44,307 bases of DNA from a bacterium (GTDB taxonomy: Bacteria > Cyanobacteriota > Vampirovibrionia > Gastranaerophilales > Gastranaerophilaceae), in contig JAFUUC010000106.1 in the NCBI GenBank assembly GCA_017471365.1, positions 1-44,307 of the forward strand. The letters run 5' to 3'. Below, in pieces: positions 30,998-39,676 of the stretch (positions within the stretch are counted from its first letter, which is position 1; each line of letters starts with the position of its first letter). The notes beneath the pieces are model-generated. The model was not told the origin of the DNA and ran no database searches. It saw only the letters and a program-made list of their open reading frames with translations. The translations under genes were made by a program, and so were the position numbers.

Positions 30998-31102
30998 AAA
31001 AATGAAAATGAAATATATTTATGCGATTTATCAGACTTATTATTTCAAAATTATTGATATTAACAATTTGCTATATGCCAAAAAATCTTTATAATATTAG
31101 GT

Positions 31103-32449
31103 ATGACAGAACTTGATAAGAGTGAAATTCAAGATTTGAAGCAGCGTGTCAAAGAAAAAATTGACGGGTTGCAACTTTATTCATACAAAGGTTCTGTTTC
31201 TAAGCTTCTTGGACTGACGGTTGAAGTTAAGCTGCCGGGCCTGAAAATTGGTGACTTATGCTTTATTGAAACATATGACGGTCGTCAAAAACCGGCAGAA
31301 GTTCAGGCATTTAAAGGGGAAGTTGCTCAACTTTCACTTTTATTGGACGGAGAGGGGATAGGTCAGGGTAGTCTTGTGACTTCGACCGGAAGACCGATTA
31401 TTATACCTGTTGGGGATTTTTTATTAGGGCGTTTAATTGATCCTATGGGTAATCCACTTGATGATATGCCGCTTGACACTACAAATGCCGATTGGCGACC
31501 AATTGAAGGGCCGCCTCCAGGACCTTTTGAAAGACCTATTATAACTGAACAATTTTCGACCGGTGTACGGGCAATAGACGGTTGTATGACTATGGGTTGC
31601 GGGCAGCGTTTGGGGTTATTTGCAGGTTCTGGCGTGGGTAAGAGTACACTTTTAGGTATGATTGCAAGAAATTCTGATGCGGATGTTAACGTTGTTGCAT
31701 TAATCGGTGAACGCGGAAGGGAAGTAAAAGAATTTATTGAAGACGCTCTTGGTCCTGAAGGTATGGCAAGGTCAGTTTTGGTTTGTTCAACTGGGGATAA
31801 ACCACCTTTGATTAGGCAAAAATGTCTTTTGGCAGCTACTGCTGTGTGTGAATATTTTAGGGATCAGGGGAAAAAAGTTTTTTTAATGACTGATACTGTC
31901 ACACGTTGTGCTATGGCAGGACGTGAAGTTGGACTTTCATTAGGTGAACCGCCTACGATGAAAGGGTATCCACCATCTATTTTTTCTTGGCTTCAAAAAG
32001 TTCTTGAAAGAGCCGGAAACAGTGAAAAAGGTTCTATTACAGCTTTGTATACCGTTTTAATGGAAGGTGATGATATTACAGATCCTATAGTAGATATTGT
32101 TCGGGGTATTGTTGATGGACACATTTTCTTATCCAGAAAAGTTGCTGAATCTAATCATTATCCGGCGATCGATGTTTTGGGAAGCATTTCACGTCTTATG
32201 AGTGCAATTGCAACCCCTGAACACAAACAAGCAGCGGCTAAATTACGTACAATAATGTCTTTATATCGTGAAAACAAAGACCTCATCGATGTTGGTATGT
32301 ATCAGCAAGGTGCGAACCCTCGTCTTGATACAGCAATAGAAATGATGCCAAAGGTTAACGCGTTCTTGCAGCAAAGAACAGATGAAAGTGTAACCATGGA
32401 AGGTACAATTAACCAACTTGTAGAAATGATGCAAGGTGTGGATATCTAA
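31103..32449 (+). CDS. fliI: Flagellar-type export ATPase FliI
   Basis: Hexameric ATPase that helps feed substrates into the flagellar type III export gate. The 448 residues show an N-terminal beta-barrel (to ~95), Walker A GSGVGKST (175-182), Walker B region (VFLMTDTVTRCAMAGREVGLSLGEPP) and the SLYRENKDLIDVGMYQQG C-terminal block of FliI/SctN proteins. The GxPPTMKGYPPS stretch also fits. No other flagellar or secretion gene lies in the window, so FliI and SctN cannot be separated by context; sequence style favours FliI. It is convergent with metG. Confidence 0.9.
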   Translation: MTELDKSEIQDLKQRVKEKIDGLQLYSYKGSVSKLLGLTVEVKLPGLKIGDLCFIETYDGRQKPAEVQAFKGEVAQLSLLLDGEGIGQGSLVTSTGRPIIIPVGDFLLGRLIDPMGNPLDDMPLDTTNADWRPIEGPPPGPFERPIITEQFSTGVRAIDGCMTMGCGQRLGLFAGSGVGKSTLLGMIARNSDADVNVVALIGERGREVKEFIEDALGPEGMARSVLVCSTGDKPPLIRQKCLLAATAVCEYFRDQGKKVFLMTDTVTRCAMAGREVGLSLGEPPTMKGYPPSIFSWLQKVLERAGNSEKGSITALYTVLMEGDDITDPIVDIVRGIVDGHIFLSRKVAESNHYPAIDVLGSISRLMSAIATPEHKQAAAKLRTIMSLYRENKDLIDVGMYQQGANPRLDTAIEMMPKVNAFLQQRTDESVTMEGTINQLVEMMQGVDI

Positions 32450-32471
32450 ATTAAGGCTGAATACCCCAGTG

Positions 32472-34052
32472 CTACACTTTAGCTTTTGACTTATCTGCAA
32501 GTTCAGAATCAACACGCAAAAATACCGGATAAATTTCTTCTTTAGAAATTAATTTGCCGGTCTTTATATTTGATGTTGTAATTTCATCATATTTTGTAGA
32601 CAAGTTGTAGGACAATTGTTTTGCCATATCAGAAGCTATATTCGGACAATAAGGATAAATTAATGACGAAATTATACACATAATTTCCAAAACTGTAGCC
32701 AAAACCTGACCACATTCAACCATTTTTCCTTCTTTAGCAAGTGTCCAAGGAGCGTTATCTGTTACAAACTTATTTGTAGCATCTACGAGTGAAATGATCT
32801 CTTGTGCTGCCTCTTGTATTTCAAAATGATTGAAATGATTTTCTACTATTTTAATGGTGCCTAAAGATGTTTTTAAAAGACTTTCAGCTTCTTTTGAGCG
32901 GTTTGACAAAAATTCAGGTTGAATTTCGCCGTCAAAATACTTAACAAGCATTGAAAGACTACGGTTCAAAAGATTACCCATACTGTTTGCAAGATGAGCG
33001 TTAACCTTTTCCTTAAAATCAATGTCTGAGTAATTCCCGTCACGTCCGCAAGGAGCTGAAGTTGCCATATAATATCTGAATGCGTCAGGATATTTTAGTT
33101 CAAAATTTTCTAAAACAGATGTAGGAGAAACGACATTACCAAGCGATTTTGACATTTTGGTTTCATCAATTGTAATCCAGCCGTGTGCAAAAATATGTTT
33201 TGGTAATGGCAAATCAAGTGCCATTAAAATTCCAATCCAATAAATACTGTGGAATTTCAAAATATCTTTACCAATCACGTGGACATCAACCGGCCAAAGT
33301 TTTTCAAACTGTTCGCTTGATCCGTCCGGATCATATCCTATAGCAGTAATATAGTTTGAAAGAGCGTCAATCCAAACGTATATAGATTGATTAGGGTCAT
33401 CAAGAATATCAATGCCCCAGCCTACATTTTCCTTTGAACGGGAAACAGAAATGTCCTGAATATCTTCAAGTTGGTTAAGAACTTCGTTTGCCCTGAAAGA
33501 AGGAACAATAAAATCAGGATGATCTTTTATGTGTTTTATAATTGCATCTTTGTAATCTGAAAGTTTAAAGAAATAATTTTCTTCCTTTACGATGTCGGGT
33601 TTTTTCAAATGATCCGGGCAAAGTCCGTCTTCGGTCAAATCTTTTGGATTTAAGAAGCATTCACAGCCTTGACAATACCAGCCTTCATATTCGTGCTTAT
33701 AGATTGCACCCTTGTCTTTGAGTTTTTGAAAGATTTTTTGAACGATTTTTTCGTGTTCTTCGTCAGTTGTTCTAATAAATTTGTTGTAATTTATATCCAA
33801 AGCTTTCCATGCATCTTTGAATTTTTGTGCATTCTCATCGCACAATTCTTTAGGAGTTCTTCCTTGAGCGTGAGCGGTTTTTTGGATTTTAATTCCGTGT
33901 TCATCGGTTCCGGTGAGGAAAAACAGGTTATCTGTTCTTAAAGAATAATGTCTTGCGATAATATCTGTTAATATTTTTTCGTAAGCGTGTCCGATGTGCG
34001 GAGCTCCGTTCACATAATCAATAGCTGTTGTCAAATAATATTTATCAATCAT
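32472..34052 (-). CDS. metG: Methionyl-tRNA synthetase
   Basis: Charges tRNA-Met with methionine. The class I signature HIGH is at 19-22 (GAPHIGHAY) and KMSKS is in ETKMSKSLGN. A single zinc knuckle YCQGCECFL...GLCPDH lies in the connective domain, as in the Thermus-like form. The anticodon-binding helices follow. At 526 residues it lacks the C-terminal Arc1p-like tRNA-binding domain, so dimerisation through that domain is absent. ATG 34052 has a GAGGAC sequence upstream. Confidence 0.95.
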   Translation of the reverse strand: MIDKYYLTTAIDYVNGAPHIGHAYEKILTDIIARHYSLRTDNLFFLTGTDEHGIKIQKTAHAQGRTPKELCDENAQKFKDAWKALDINYNKFIRTTDEEHEKIVQKIFQKLKDKGAIYKHEYEGWYCQGCECFLNPKDLTEDGLCPDHLKKPDIVKEENYFFKLSDYKDAIIKHIKDHPDFIVPSFRANEVLNQLEDIQDISVSRSKENVGWGIDILDDPNQSIYVWIDALSNYITAIGYDPDGSSEQFEKLWPVDVHVIGKDILKFHSIYWIGILMALDLPLPKHIFAHGWITIDETKMSKSLGNVVSPTSVLENFELKYPDAFRYYMATSAPCGRDGNYSDIDFKEKVNAHLANSMGNLLNRSLSMLVKYFDGEIQPEFLSNRSKEAESLLKTSLGTIKIVENHFNHFEIQEAAQEIISLVDATNKFVTDNAPWTLAKEGKMVECGQVLATVLEIMCIISSLIYPYCPNIASDMAKQLSYNLSTKYDEITTSNIKTGKLISKEEIYPVFLRVDSELADKSKAKV

Positions 34053-34098
34053 TTTTATGTCCTCATGTTTTACGAGTTAATAATAACATAAAAATAAT

Positions 34099-36423
34099 CT
34101 ATGCTTTAATCATTTGTTCAAGAGAATTATTCCGATTAACAAAAGTTACTTTGCTTCCGGCAGGTTGAATTTCCGGAATATCAGGTTTTACAGGTTGGTT
34201 TTTCGATGCAACTTCGTATGATTTAATAGAACGTTTGCCGGTCAATCTTTGCATAAAGTTGTAATAACCTTTCAAAAATCCTGTTGAATTATTTTGTTTT
34301 TCTTCGATTGCTATTAATTCATCACGTGTATGAGTTTTAACAGGAATACCTACAGAACTTCTTGTTAAAATTTCACCTAACGTTGTATCAACAAATGTTA
34401 CCCAGCTCATTCCCCACAAAGCCGCATTGTATTGATTTCTGAATGTTGAATTGAACAGGTCAATTAATAGCGTTTGGTAGAACAATCTTGATCCTTCTTG
34501 TACAAATCTTTCTTTGAATTTGGTATTGGCACCGTCTTTATCGTTACCGTTAGATTTGAGCATTACCATGTTGTAGTTATCTGTCATCAAGAACCATATT
34601 GTAGCTATTGATGCGGCTGTTTTTGCGAGGTTTGATAACTCAGCATTTGATACGCTAGACATAGAGTCTAAATTGAAAGCTTTTAAAAGATTTACTTGAA
34701 CGTAATCTTTAAATTGCTCTGCATTAAAGTTTTTCTTTGTAGCTTGTTTGAATATTTTGTCAAAACTTTGTGCTACTGCTTTCAAATCGCTTGGTGCTGA
34801 TTTTGGTGCAGATTTGCGGAATACACTCATCAATTTTTCATCAATCATCCAGTAAGGAAGCGTTACAGTATTCCACATAAATTTAAACGGAGCAATGAAG
34901 AAATTTACAAGCGGTTTGATTTTTCTATCTTTCATACCGAAATCAATAACCTGTCTGCCGTCAATTTCTTTTAATCCTGTTCTGCCGGCTTGTTCATATT
35001 TCTCTGCAAATTTAACAAAACCGTTTTCTTTTAAAACTTTTATAACCTGATCAAACTGAGACGCTTCGATAATATATTTTTCAGATGTCATTTTGTCATA
35101 AAGTTTTGTGAATGGTTTATAAAATTCATTTAAAAGATGTTCAAATTGCGGAACAACCTTCTTTAATCCTTTAATTCCATAGCCCAAAGCAAGTACAACT
35201 GCCGATGCTTTCATCAACGTATCGAATGACAAAAGTGGTTTTTGAGTTTCTTTTTGTTTTTCAGTGCTATTTTTACCGAAAGTTGTCGGTTGAATTTCTG
35301 CTTCAGGTGCGTGGTTACGTTCATTTTCTGCACGTGCCTGCTCAGGTGTTAATCTTGTAATGTGTTTACCGTTAGACAAACGAGAGAACATTTCTGTTAT
35401 AAGAACTGTGATACCGGTTGTCAAAACGATACCCATTTTTGAACTGTTAATGAATTTTTGGAACGCTCCCATTGTAATCAAAGTTAAATATCCGCTTGTT
35501 AAAATACGACTGGTTTCCTGTTTGAACCTCGTTTTACGTTCTTTTTGAGCTTCTTTAGGATCGTCGTCCATCATTCTCGATAAGTTATAAGCATCGTTTG
35601 CAAGGAAAACAGCAGGAGGTAAACCTGAAACTAACCTGTTTAAAGCCCTTTCGTGTTTTGTATCGTAATTTCCTGTTTTGAAATCAAAAGGTCTTGTAGT
35701 TTGCTGTAAAATACTCGAACCCATTTGTTCTTCAACTTCTTTTTTAATTGCTTCAAGAGCTGCTCCTTCAGGTCTTACTCCGTGAACTTTTGCATATCTT
35801 TCAATGGCTTCATTTAATTTGTAGTCTCTGAAAGTTATTAGACCAACAAGAGAGTTAACTTTCGCATCTATTTTGGAACGCTGCCTTATATTTTTAAATA
35901 ATGGTTTTTGCAATGTTTCTGCTGACCAATTTTTTAGGAACGGGATTTTGCCCAAAAGTTCAACAGTTCCGTTTAATATGTCACCCGGTAATATTTTGAA
36001 AGGATATAAAATACCGTCAAGTGCAAGGTGTGGGATAGTTTTCTTGCTGATTATAATCTTGTCGCCGTTGACTGTTATAAGTTTTGCAGTTCTCGAAGCT
36101 CTTACACTTGTTATATCGTGCAAAAGCTCTGAACCCATATGATCAAGATGCTTGTTTGCAAATTCTAAAAACTCACTTTTGCTGTAAACCTTGTCAAGAG
36201 TTCTGTACATGCTAAAAGAAAGACCTTTAAAACTCAACTCTCCATGAATTGTTTTTAAAGGTCTCTCAATATCTTTGTTATTTGATAGAAATTCCGAATG
36301 AAGGACATGACTCTCATATTTTGGGGATAAATTGCCCTCCTTGTACTTCTGTTTATCTATTCGAAACTTCGTTACACTATTTATTAACATATTCCTAAAT
36401 CCATTTTTTCCATTCTCTGTCAT
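34099..36423 (-). CDS. Large protein with hydrophobic segments, unknown (774 aa)
   Basis: I do not recognise the family. There is no N-terminal signal peptide. Around residues 55-60 it reads ELSFKGLSF. Hydrophobic stretches occur at about 305-350 (GYLTLITMGAF; GIVLTTGITVLITEMF), at about 405-425 (TLMKASAVVLALGYGIKGL), and near 620-640 (AASIATIWFLMT). It may therefore be membrane-associated. The remainder is helical and basic. A Gln/Glu/Pro-rich linker (EAEIQPTTFGKNSTEKQKET) is at about 375-400. It is transcribed away from the HAD gene side and ends 47 nt from the metG start. The function is unknown. Confidence 0.78.
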   Translation of the reverse strand: MTENGKNGFRNMLINSVTKFRIDKQKYKEGNLSPKYESHVLHSEFLSNNKDIERPLKTIHGELSFKGLSFSMYRTLDKVYSKSEFLEFANKHLDHMGSELLHDITSVRASRTAKLITVNGDKIIISKKTIPHLALDGILYPFKILPGDILNGTVELLGKIPFLKNWSAETLQKPLFKNIRQRSKIDAKVNSLVGLITFRDYKLNEAIERYAKVHGVRPEGAALEAIKKEVEEQMGSSILQQTTRPFDFKTGNYDTKHERALNRLVSGLPPAVFLANDAYNLSRMMDDDPKEAQKERKTRFKQETSRILTSGYLTLITMGAFQKFINSSKMGIVLTTGITVLITEMFSRLSNGKHITRLTPEQARAENERNHAPEAEIQPTTFGKNSTEKQKETQKPLLSFDTLMKASAVVLALGYGIKGLKKVVPQFEHLLNEFYKPFTKLYDKMTSEKYIIEASQFDQVIKVLKENGFVKFAEKYEQAGRTGLKEIDGRQVIDFGMKDRKIKPLVNFFIAPFKFMWNTVTLPYWMIDEKLMSVFRKSAPKSAPSDLKAVAQSFDKIFKQATKKNFNAEQFKDYVQVNLLKAFNLDSMSSVSNAELSNLAKTAASIATIWFLMTDNYNMVMLKSNGNDKDGANTKFKERFVQEGSRLFYQTLLIDLFNSTFRNQYNAALWGMSWVTFVDTTLGEILTRSSVGIPVKTHTRDELIAIEEKQNNSTGFLKGYYNFMQRLTGKRSIKSYEVASKNQPVKPDIPEIQPAGSKVTFVNRNNSLEQMIKA

Positions 36424-36482
36424 ATTAAAAATGAAGGCAAGTTTTTTTTGCTAAATTTTTACGTAAGTTTACAAACAAAAAT

Positions 36483-36821
36483 TTAAGACTTGTACCAAAC
36501 GTCGAAAGTCTGGATGTTAGTGAATGTTTCATCAAAATTCCCATTGAACTTTAAACACCTGTCATCAATATGCAGCCAGGCAGGCTCTTTAACATTAGTA
36601 ATATCTGAAATATAAATATCCAGTCTATGTTCTATTAACCACTTTGCTGCAAGAAGTCTATTTCTTGTGGTAAATAATTTTACATCAAATCGTTGTGATA
36701 ATTTTTCTAAAAACTCTTTCGCACCGTTAAGCGGTGGTGGTATAAAATCAGCCTCAAACTTGCCGTTGTACTGATTTAACACTCCGTCAAGATCTAATAA
36801 TACTGTACGTTTATATTTCAT
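36483..36821 (-). CDS. Small HAD-superfamily phosphatase-like protein (112 aa)
   Basis: HAD motif I is LLDLDGVLN with Asp10 and Asp12, the nucleophile and acid/base pair. Motif II is KLFTTRNR. A final acidic motif is WLHIDDRCLKF at about 82-92. There is almost no cap domain, so it belongs to the minimal HAD forms, like those acting on nucleotides, nucleic acid ends or sugar phosphates. The substrate cannot be predicted. ATG 36821 follows GAGGTGATTT. It is divergent from the XRE gene at 36926. Confidence 0.82.
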   Translation of the reverse strand: MKYKRTVLLDLDGVLNQYNGKFEADFIPPPLNGAKEFLEKLSQRFDVKLFTTRNRLLAAKWLIEHRLDIYISDITNVKEPAWLHIDDRCLKFNGNFDETFTNIQTFDVWYKS

Positions 36822-36925
36822 AAATCACCTCGATAAATATTAACACACTCAGTTATAGCACAAACAAGAAAAAATAACACGGTCAGTTTGTTAAATTTGT
36901 ATAAAATTACATCAATAATCTGTTT

Positions 36926-37144
36926 ATGGACAAGGACTTAAACCTTAAAAGATTTGGGAAAAGATTAAGAGAGATAAGAAAACAGCGTAAATTAACCCAA
37001 GAGGAATTGGCAGAAAGGATTGACTTGTCTACAAATTTTGTAGGGATGGTTGAAAGAGGACAAAGAAATACAACTATTGCTAATGTGTTTAAAATGTCAA
37101 AGGCATTAGGCATAAAGTTATCTAAATTTTTTGAAACACTATAG
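36926..37144 (+). CDS. Small XRE regulator (72 aa)
   Basis: Almost the whole protein is one Cro/CI helix-turn-helix (FGKRLREIRKQRKLTQEELAERIDLSTNFVGMVERGQRNTT). There is no sensor domain. It resembles restriction-modification controller or phage-like repressors in size, but no such genes are adjacent. A 14-nt inverted repeat, TAGACTTTAGTCTA, follows its stop by 30 nt and recurs after the next XRE gene. It is divergent from the HAD gene; no clear ribosome binding site is visible. Confidence 0.85.
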   Translation: MDKDLNLKRFGKRLREIRKQRKLTQEELAERIDLSTNFVGMVERGQRNTTIANVFKMSKALGIKLSKFFETL

Positions 37145-37174
37145 TTCATCGATATTTCTCTTGATTGTTGCGTG

Positions 37175-37188
37175 TAGACTTTAGTCTA
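37175..37188. promoter_or_regulatory. Inverted repeat TAGACTTTAGTCTA, copy 1
   Basis: 6-bp arms TAGACT/AGTCTA around TT, followed by TCAAAA. The identical 14-mer recurs at 37552-37565, followed by CCAAAC. Copy 1 lies upstream of the second XRE gene and copy 2 upstream of fixC. The repetition suggests a shared operator. Confidence 0.55.
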
Positions 37189-37236
37189 TCAAAATAACTG
37201 TATATTTATATATTTTCAATATTATCTTCTTTAATA

Positions 37237-37268
37237 CCTGATACACCATTTATAAATGGTATATCGGG
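37237..37268. promoter_or_regulatory. 32-nt near-palindrome upstream of the second XRE gene
   Basis: A perfect 16-nt core ACCATTTATAAATGGT (37245-37260) is extended outward by CCTGATA/TATCGGG with one mismatch. It lies 47 nt before ATG 37315 and has no T-run. It is a good candidate operator for the adjacent XRE regulator. Confidence 0.6.
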
Positions 37269-37314
37269 TATTGTAAATGGTAGAAAAATTTTGTCAATAT
37301 GTGACCATATAACT

Positions 37315-37542
37315 ATGGATGAGAAATCAATATTAAAAAGTTTTGGTAATAATCTTAGGGCAGAAAGAAACAGACTTGGTTTGTCGCAAGATGGTTTAGC
37401 AAATCTAATGGGTATATGTGCCGGAAAGCATATTGGAAATATTGAGCGTGGTATAACGAATCCAAAACTTACAACTATTGTTGCAATGTTAAAATCTATG
37501 AATATAAATTTTGAAAAATTATATGAAATAGATAATGTATAG
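37315..37542 (+). CDS. Small XRE regulator (75 aa)
   Basis: A single Cro/CI helix-turn-helix (FGNNLRAERNRLGLSQDGLANLMGICAGKHIGNIERGITNPKL) with a short tail. ATG 37315 is preferred over TTG 37291 because the family starts just before this point, although no strong ribosome binding site is seen. A long palindrome lies upstream. The TAGACTTTAGTCTA repeat follows 9 nt after the stop, 60 nt before fixC. It may control itself and the fixCX pair; that is inferred from site positions only. Confidence 0.82.
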   Translation: MDEKSILKSFGNNLRAERNRLGLSQDGLANLMGICAGKHIGNIERGITNPKLTTIVAMLKSMNINFEKLYEIDNV

Positions 37543-37551
37543 TTTTTAGAA

Positions 37552-37565
37552 TAGACTTTAGTCTA
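37552..37565. promoter_or_regulatory. Inverted repeat TAGACTTTAGTCTA, copy 2
   Basis: Identical to 37175-37188. It lies ~30 nt upstream of a TATAAT hexamer (37598-37603), the likely -10 box of fixCX, so a regulator bound here could affect that promoter. Confidence 0.55.
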
Positions 37566-37625
37566 CCAAACCTATTCCCATATTTACGTTTGTATAGTAT
37601 AATAACTTACGTAAGAGGGAGTTTA

Positions 37626-38924
37626 ATGTTAAATAGTGATAACAAAACAGATGTCATAGTCGTTGGAGCGGGTCCTGCCGGAATTTCATGTGCTATTACG
37701 ATTGCTCGCAAAGGTAAGAGGGTTGTTCTTATTGAAAGGGGTATGTTTGCGGGAAGTAAAAATGTTTTTGGCGGTGCAATTTATACGCAACCGACAAAGG
37801 AAATCTTCCCGAATTTTGAAACAGAAGCTCCCGTTGAAAGACGCAATATTGCACATAATTTTATGATTTTGGGTAAGGAAGATTCCACAACTATTTCTTA
37901 TCGCAAATCAGGAAACGGAAGCTATTCTGTTATTCGCGGTAAATTTGACCGCTGGGCAGCACAAGAAGCTAAGAATGCCGGAGTCACTATTGTTGAACAA
38001 ACAGTTGTAAGAGAACTTATCAAAAACGGTACAACAGTTGTCGGTGTAAAAACCGAACTTGAAGATTATTATGCTGATATTGTTGTTCTCGCCGACGGAG
38101 TTAATTCACTTTTAGCAAAACAAACAGGCTTGAGAAAAGATATTGATACAAAAGATGTCGCTTTGAGTGTCAAAGAAGTTTTGAAACTTGATAAAGATAT
38201 TATTAATCACAGATTTAATGTAAAAGATGATGAAGGTGTAATTGGTCAAATTTTTGGCGGTCCGATGTTAGGTATTCTTGGACTTGGATTTATGTACACC
38301 AACAAGGATTCTGTTACTATAGGACTTGGTGTAACACTTAACGATCTTGTTGAAAATAATTATCGTCCGTTTGAACTTTTGGAGCAGCTCAAAAATCACC
38401 CGTCAATTGCTCCTTTAATTGAAGGTGGAACTCTGAAAGAATACAATGCACACTTAATTCCGGAAGGCGGATATAAAAAGATTCCAAAGCTTTGTGATAA
38501 CGGTGTTATGATTGTCGGGGATGCTGGAATGCTTGTTAATAACCTTCACTGGGAAGGCACAAACCTTGCAATGATCAGCGGCAAATTAGCAGGAGAAACC
38601 GCTGTAGAAGCCTTGAATGCTGAAAATTTCTCTAAAAAATTTCTTTCAAGGTACGAAAAAGCTTTAAAAAATTCCTTTGTTATTAAAGATATGCACACTT
38701 ATAAAGATCTTATGGATATTTGTCACGAAAGGCAAAAAGCTTTTCTTGATTATTATTTGAAGAAAATCAATTCATTTTTTGAAATGTTTACAACAGTGAA
38801 TAGTGTGCCGAAACGCGAAAATTATTGGAAATTTATTAAAAGTATTTTTACGGATAGAAAAATATGTGAATTATTTAAAGATTTGTGGGCAATTATCAGG
38901 TTATTGTGGGGTATTTTATTATGA
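37626..38924 (+). CDS. fixC: FAD-dependent oxidoreductase of the FixC / ETF-quinone oxidoreductase family
   Basis: Takes electrons from an electron-transfer flavoprotein or a related donor. The 432 residues start with a dinucleotide-binding motif VIVVGAGPAGISCAITIARKG. It then has an RGKFDRWAAQEA segment, VVLADGVNS and a final FAD block GVMIVGDAGMLVN...EGTNLAMISGKLA, all typical of FixC. ATG 37626 follows GAGGGA. Its TGA stop overlaps the ATG of fixX (ATGA), so translation is coupled. fixA and fixB are not adjacent. The partner may be encoded elsewhere, or this may be a stand-alone flavoprotein-ferredoxin pair. Confidence 0.88.
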   Translation: MLNSDNKTDVIVVGAGPAGISCAITIARKGKRVVLIERGMFAGSKNVFGGAIYTQPTKEIFPNFETEAPVERRNIAHNFMILGKEDSTTISYRKSGNGSYSVIRGKFDRWAAQEAKNAGVTIVEQTVVRELIKNGTTVVGVKTELEDYYADIVVLADGVNSLLAKQTGLRKDIDTKDVALSVKEVLKLDKDIINHRFNVKDDEGVIGQIFGGPMLGILGLGFMYTNKDSVTIGLGVTLNDLVENNYRPFELLEQLKNHPSIAPLIEGGTLKEYNAHLIPEGGYKKIPKLCDNGVMIVGDAGMLVNNLHWEGTNLAMISGKLAGETAVEALNAENFSKKFLSRYEKALKNSFVIKDMHTYKDLMDICHERQKAFLDYYLKKINSFFEMFTTVNSVPKRENYWKFIKSIFTDRKICELFKDLWAIIRLLWGILL

Positions 38925-39196
38925 ATATAGATAAGAAATTGTATACTTTAAAATACACGCCCGATTCAAAGTCACACTTAAATCCTGATAAAGAACAGTG
39001 CAAATTGTGTAATAGTCGGAATTGTACTTATATTTGCCCTGCGGGTGTGTACGAATGGAATGAGGAAAAACAGGAATTAATAGTAAACTATGAAAATTGC
39101 CTTGAGTGTGGAGCTTGCAGAATTGCCTGTGAACGCAAGTCTTTAGATTGGCAATACCCGAAAGGAACAAAAGGAGTTACTTTTAAACAGGGTTAA
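38921..39196 (+). CDS. fixX: FixX-like ferredoxin
   Basis: A 91-residue ferredoxin-like protein. Cysteine groups CKLCNSRNCTYICP and ENCLECGACRIACERKS provide ligands for an iron-sulfur cluster, in the arrangement of FixX and the ETF-QO C-terminal domain. The end DWQYPKGTKGVTF is the typical FixX tail. ATG 38921 overlaps the fixC stop by 4 nt. It should pass electrons between FixC and a quinone or other acceptor. Confidence 0.9.
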   Translation: MNIDKKLYTLKYTPDSKSHLNPDKEQCKLCNSRNCTYICPAGVYEWNEEKQELIVNYENCLECGACRIACERKSLDWQYPKGTKGVTFKQG

Positions 39197-39254
39197 GTTT
39201 TGGATGTAGGTTTGGCATACTTGCCTAACAAGAAATATAAAGGAGAGCAGAAGA

Positions 39255-39620
39255 ATGAAAGAAGAATACTCAAATCAACACAGACGCTGGTATGACAAAG
39301 ATCCGGTTTTATCAGAAGCAGTTAGAACTCTTGAAGAGACAGACGATCAAACTCAAATTCGAGTTGCACTAAATTTGATCAAAATTATTATTGAACACAA
39401 TATTGAAGATGAAAAATACGAAGCAGTTGACGACATTATTAATGCTGTAGGTTCAGGACTTGATGATAATCGCCGCGGTCGCTGGTACGATATTGATACA
39501 ACATTGAGAACTGCTATGAATATGCTTCAAAATTGCCCGTTTGATACTCAAAAAGAAATTGCAAAAGAAATGGCAAAAATGGTTGTTGATAAAATCAAAA
39601 CCGACGAAGATGATGAATAA
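39255..39620 (+). CDS. Protein with two internal repeats, unknown (121 aa)
   Basis: ATG 39255 follows AAGGAG. The protein consists of two related ~45-residue units. Unit one begins RRWYDKDPVLSEAVRTLE (about 10) and unit two GRWYDIDTTLRTAMNMLQ (about 75). Each continues with a helix of the pattern Q..(I)A..(L)(I/M)K. The end is acidic. There is no signal peptide or metal site. It lies 58 nt after fixX on the same strand. The family is not recognised; a small helical adaptor is possible. Confidence 0.72.
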   Translation: MKEEYSNQHRRWYDKDPVLSEAVRTLEETDDQTQIRVALNLIKIIIEHNIEDEKYEAVDDIINAVGSGLDDNRRGRWYDIDTTLRTAMNMLQNCPFDTQKEIAKEMAKMVVDKIKTDEDDE

Positions 39621-39676
39621 TTATTTCCTATAAATAACGTATATTCTTATATGTATTTTTGCCCTAGAATATCAGT

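Noticed and set aside
31103-32449. F-type ATP synthase beta/alpha subunit
   Set aside because: The C-terminal SLYRENKDLIDVGMYQQG block and short N-terminus match FliI/SctN export ATPases, and no atp genes are adjacent.
36926-37542. Toxin-antitoxin pairs built on the two XRE genes
   Set aside because: Neither has an adjacent short gene that looks like a HigB/RelE-type toxin; the next genes are a HAD protein and fixC.
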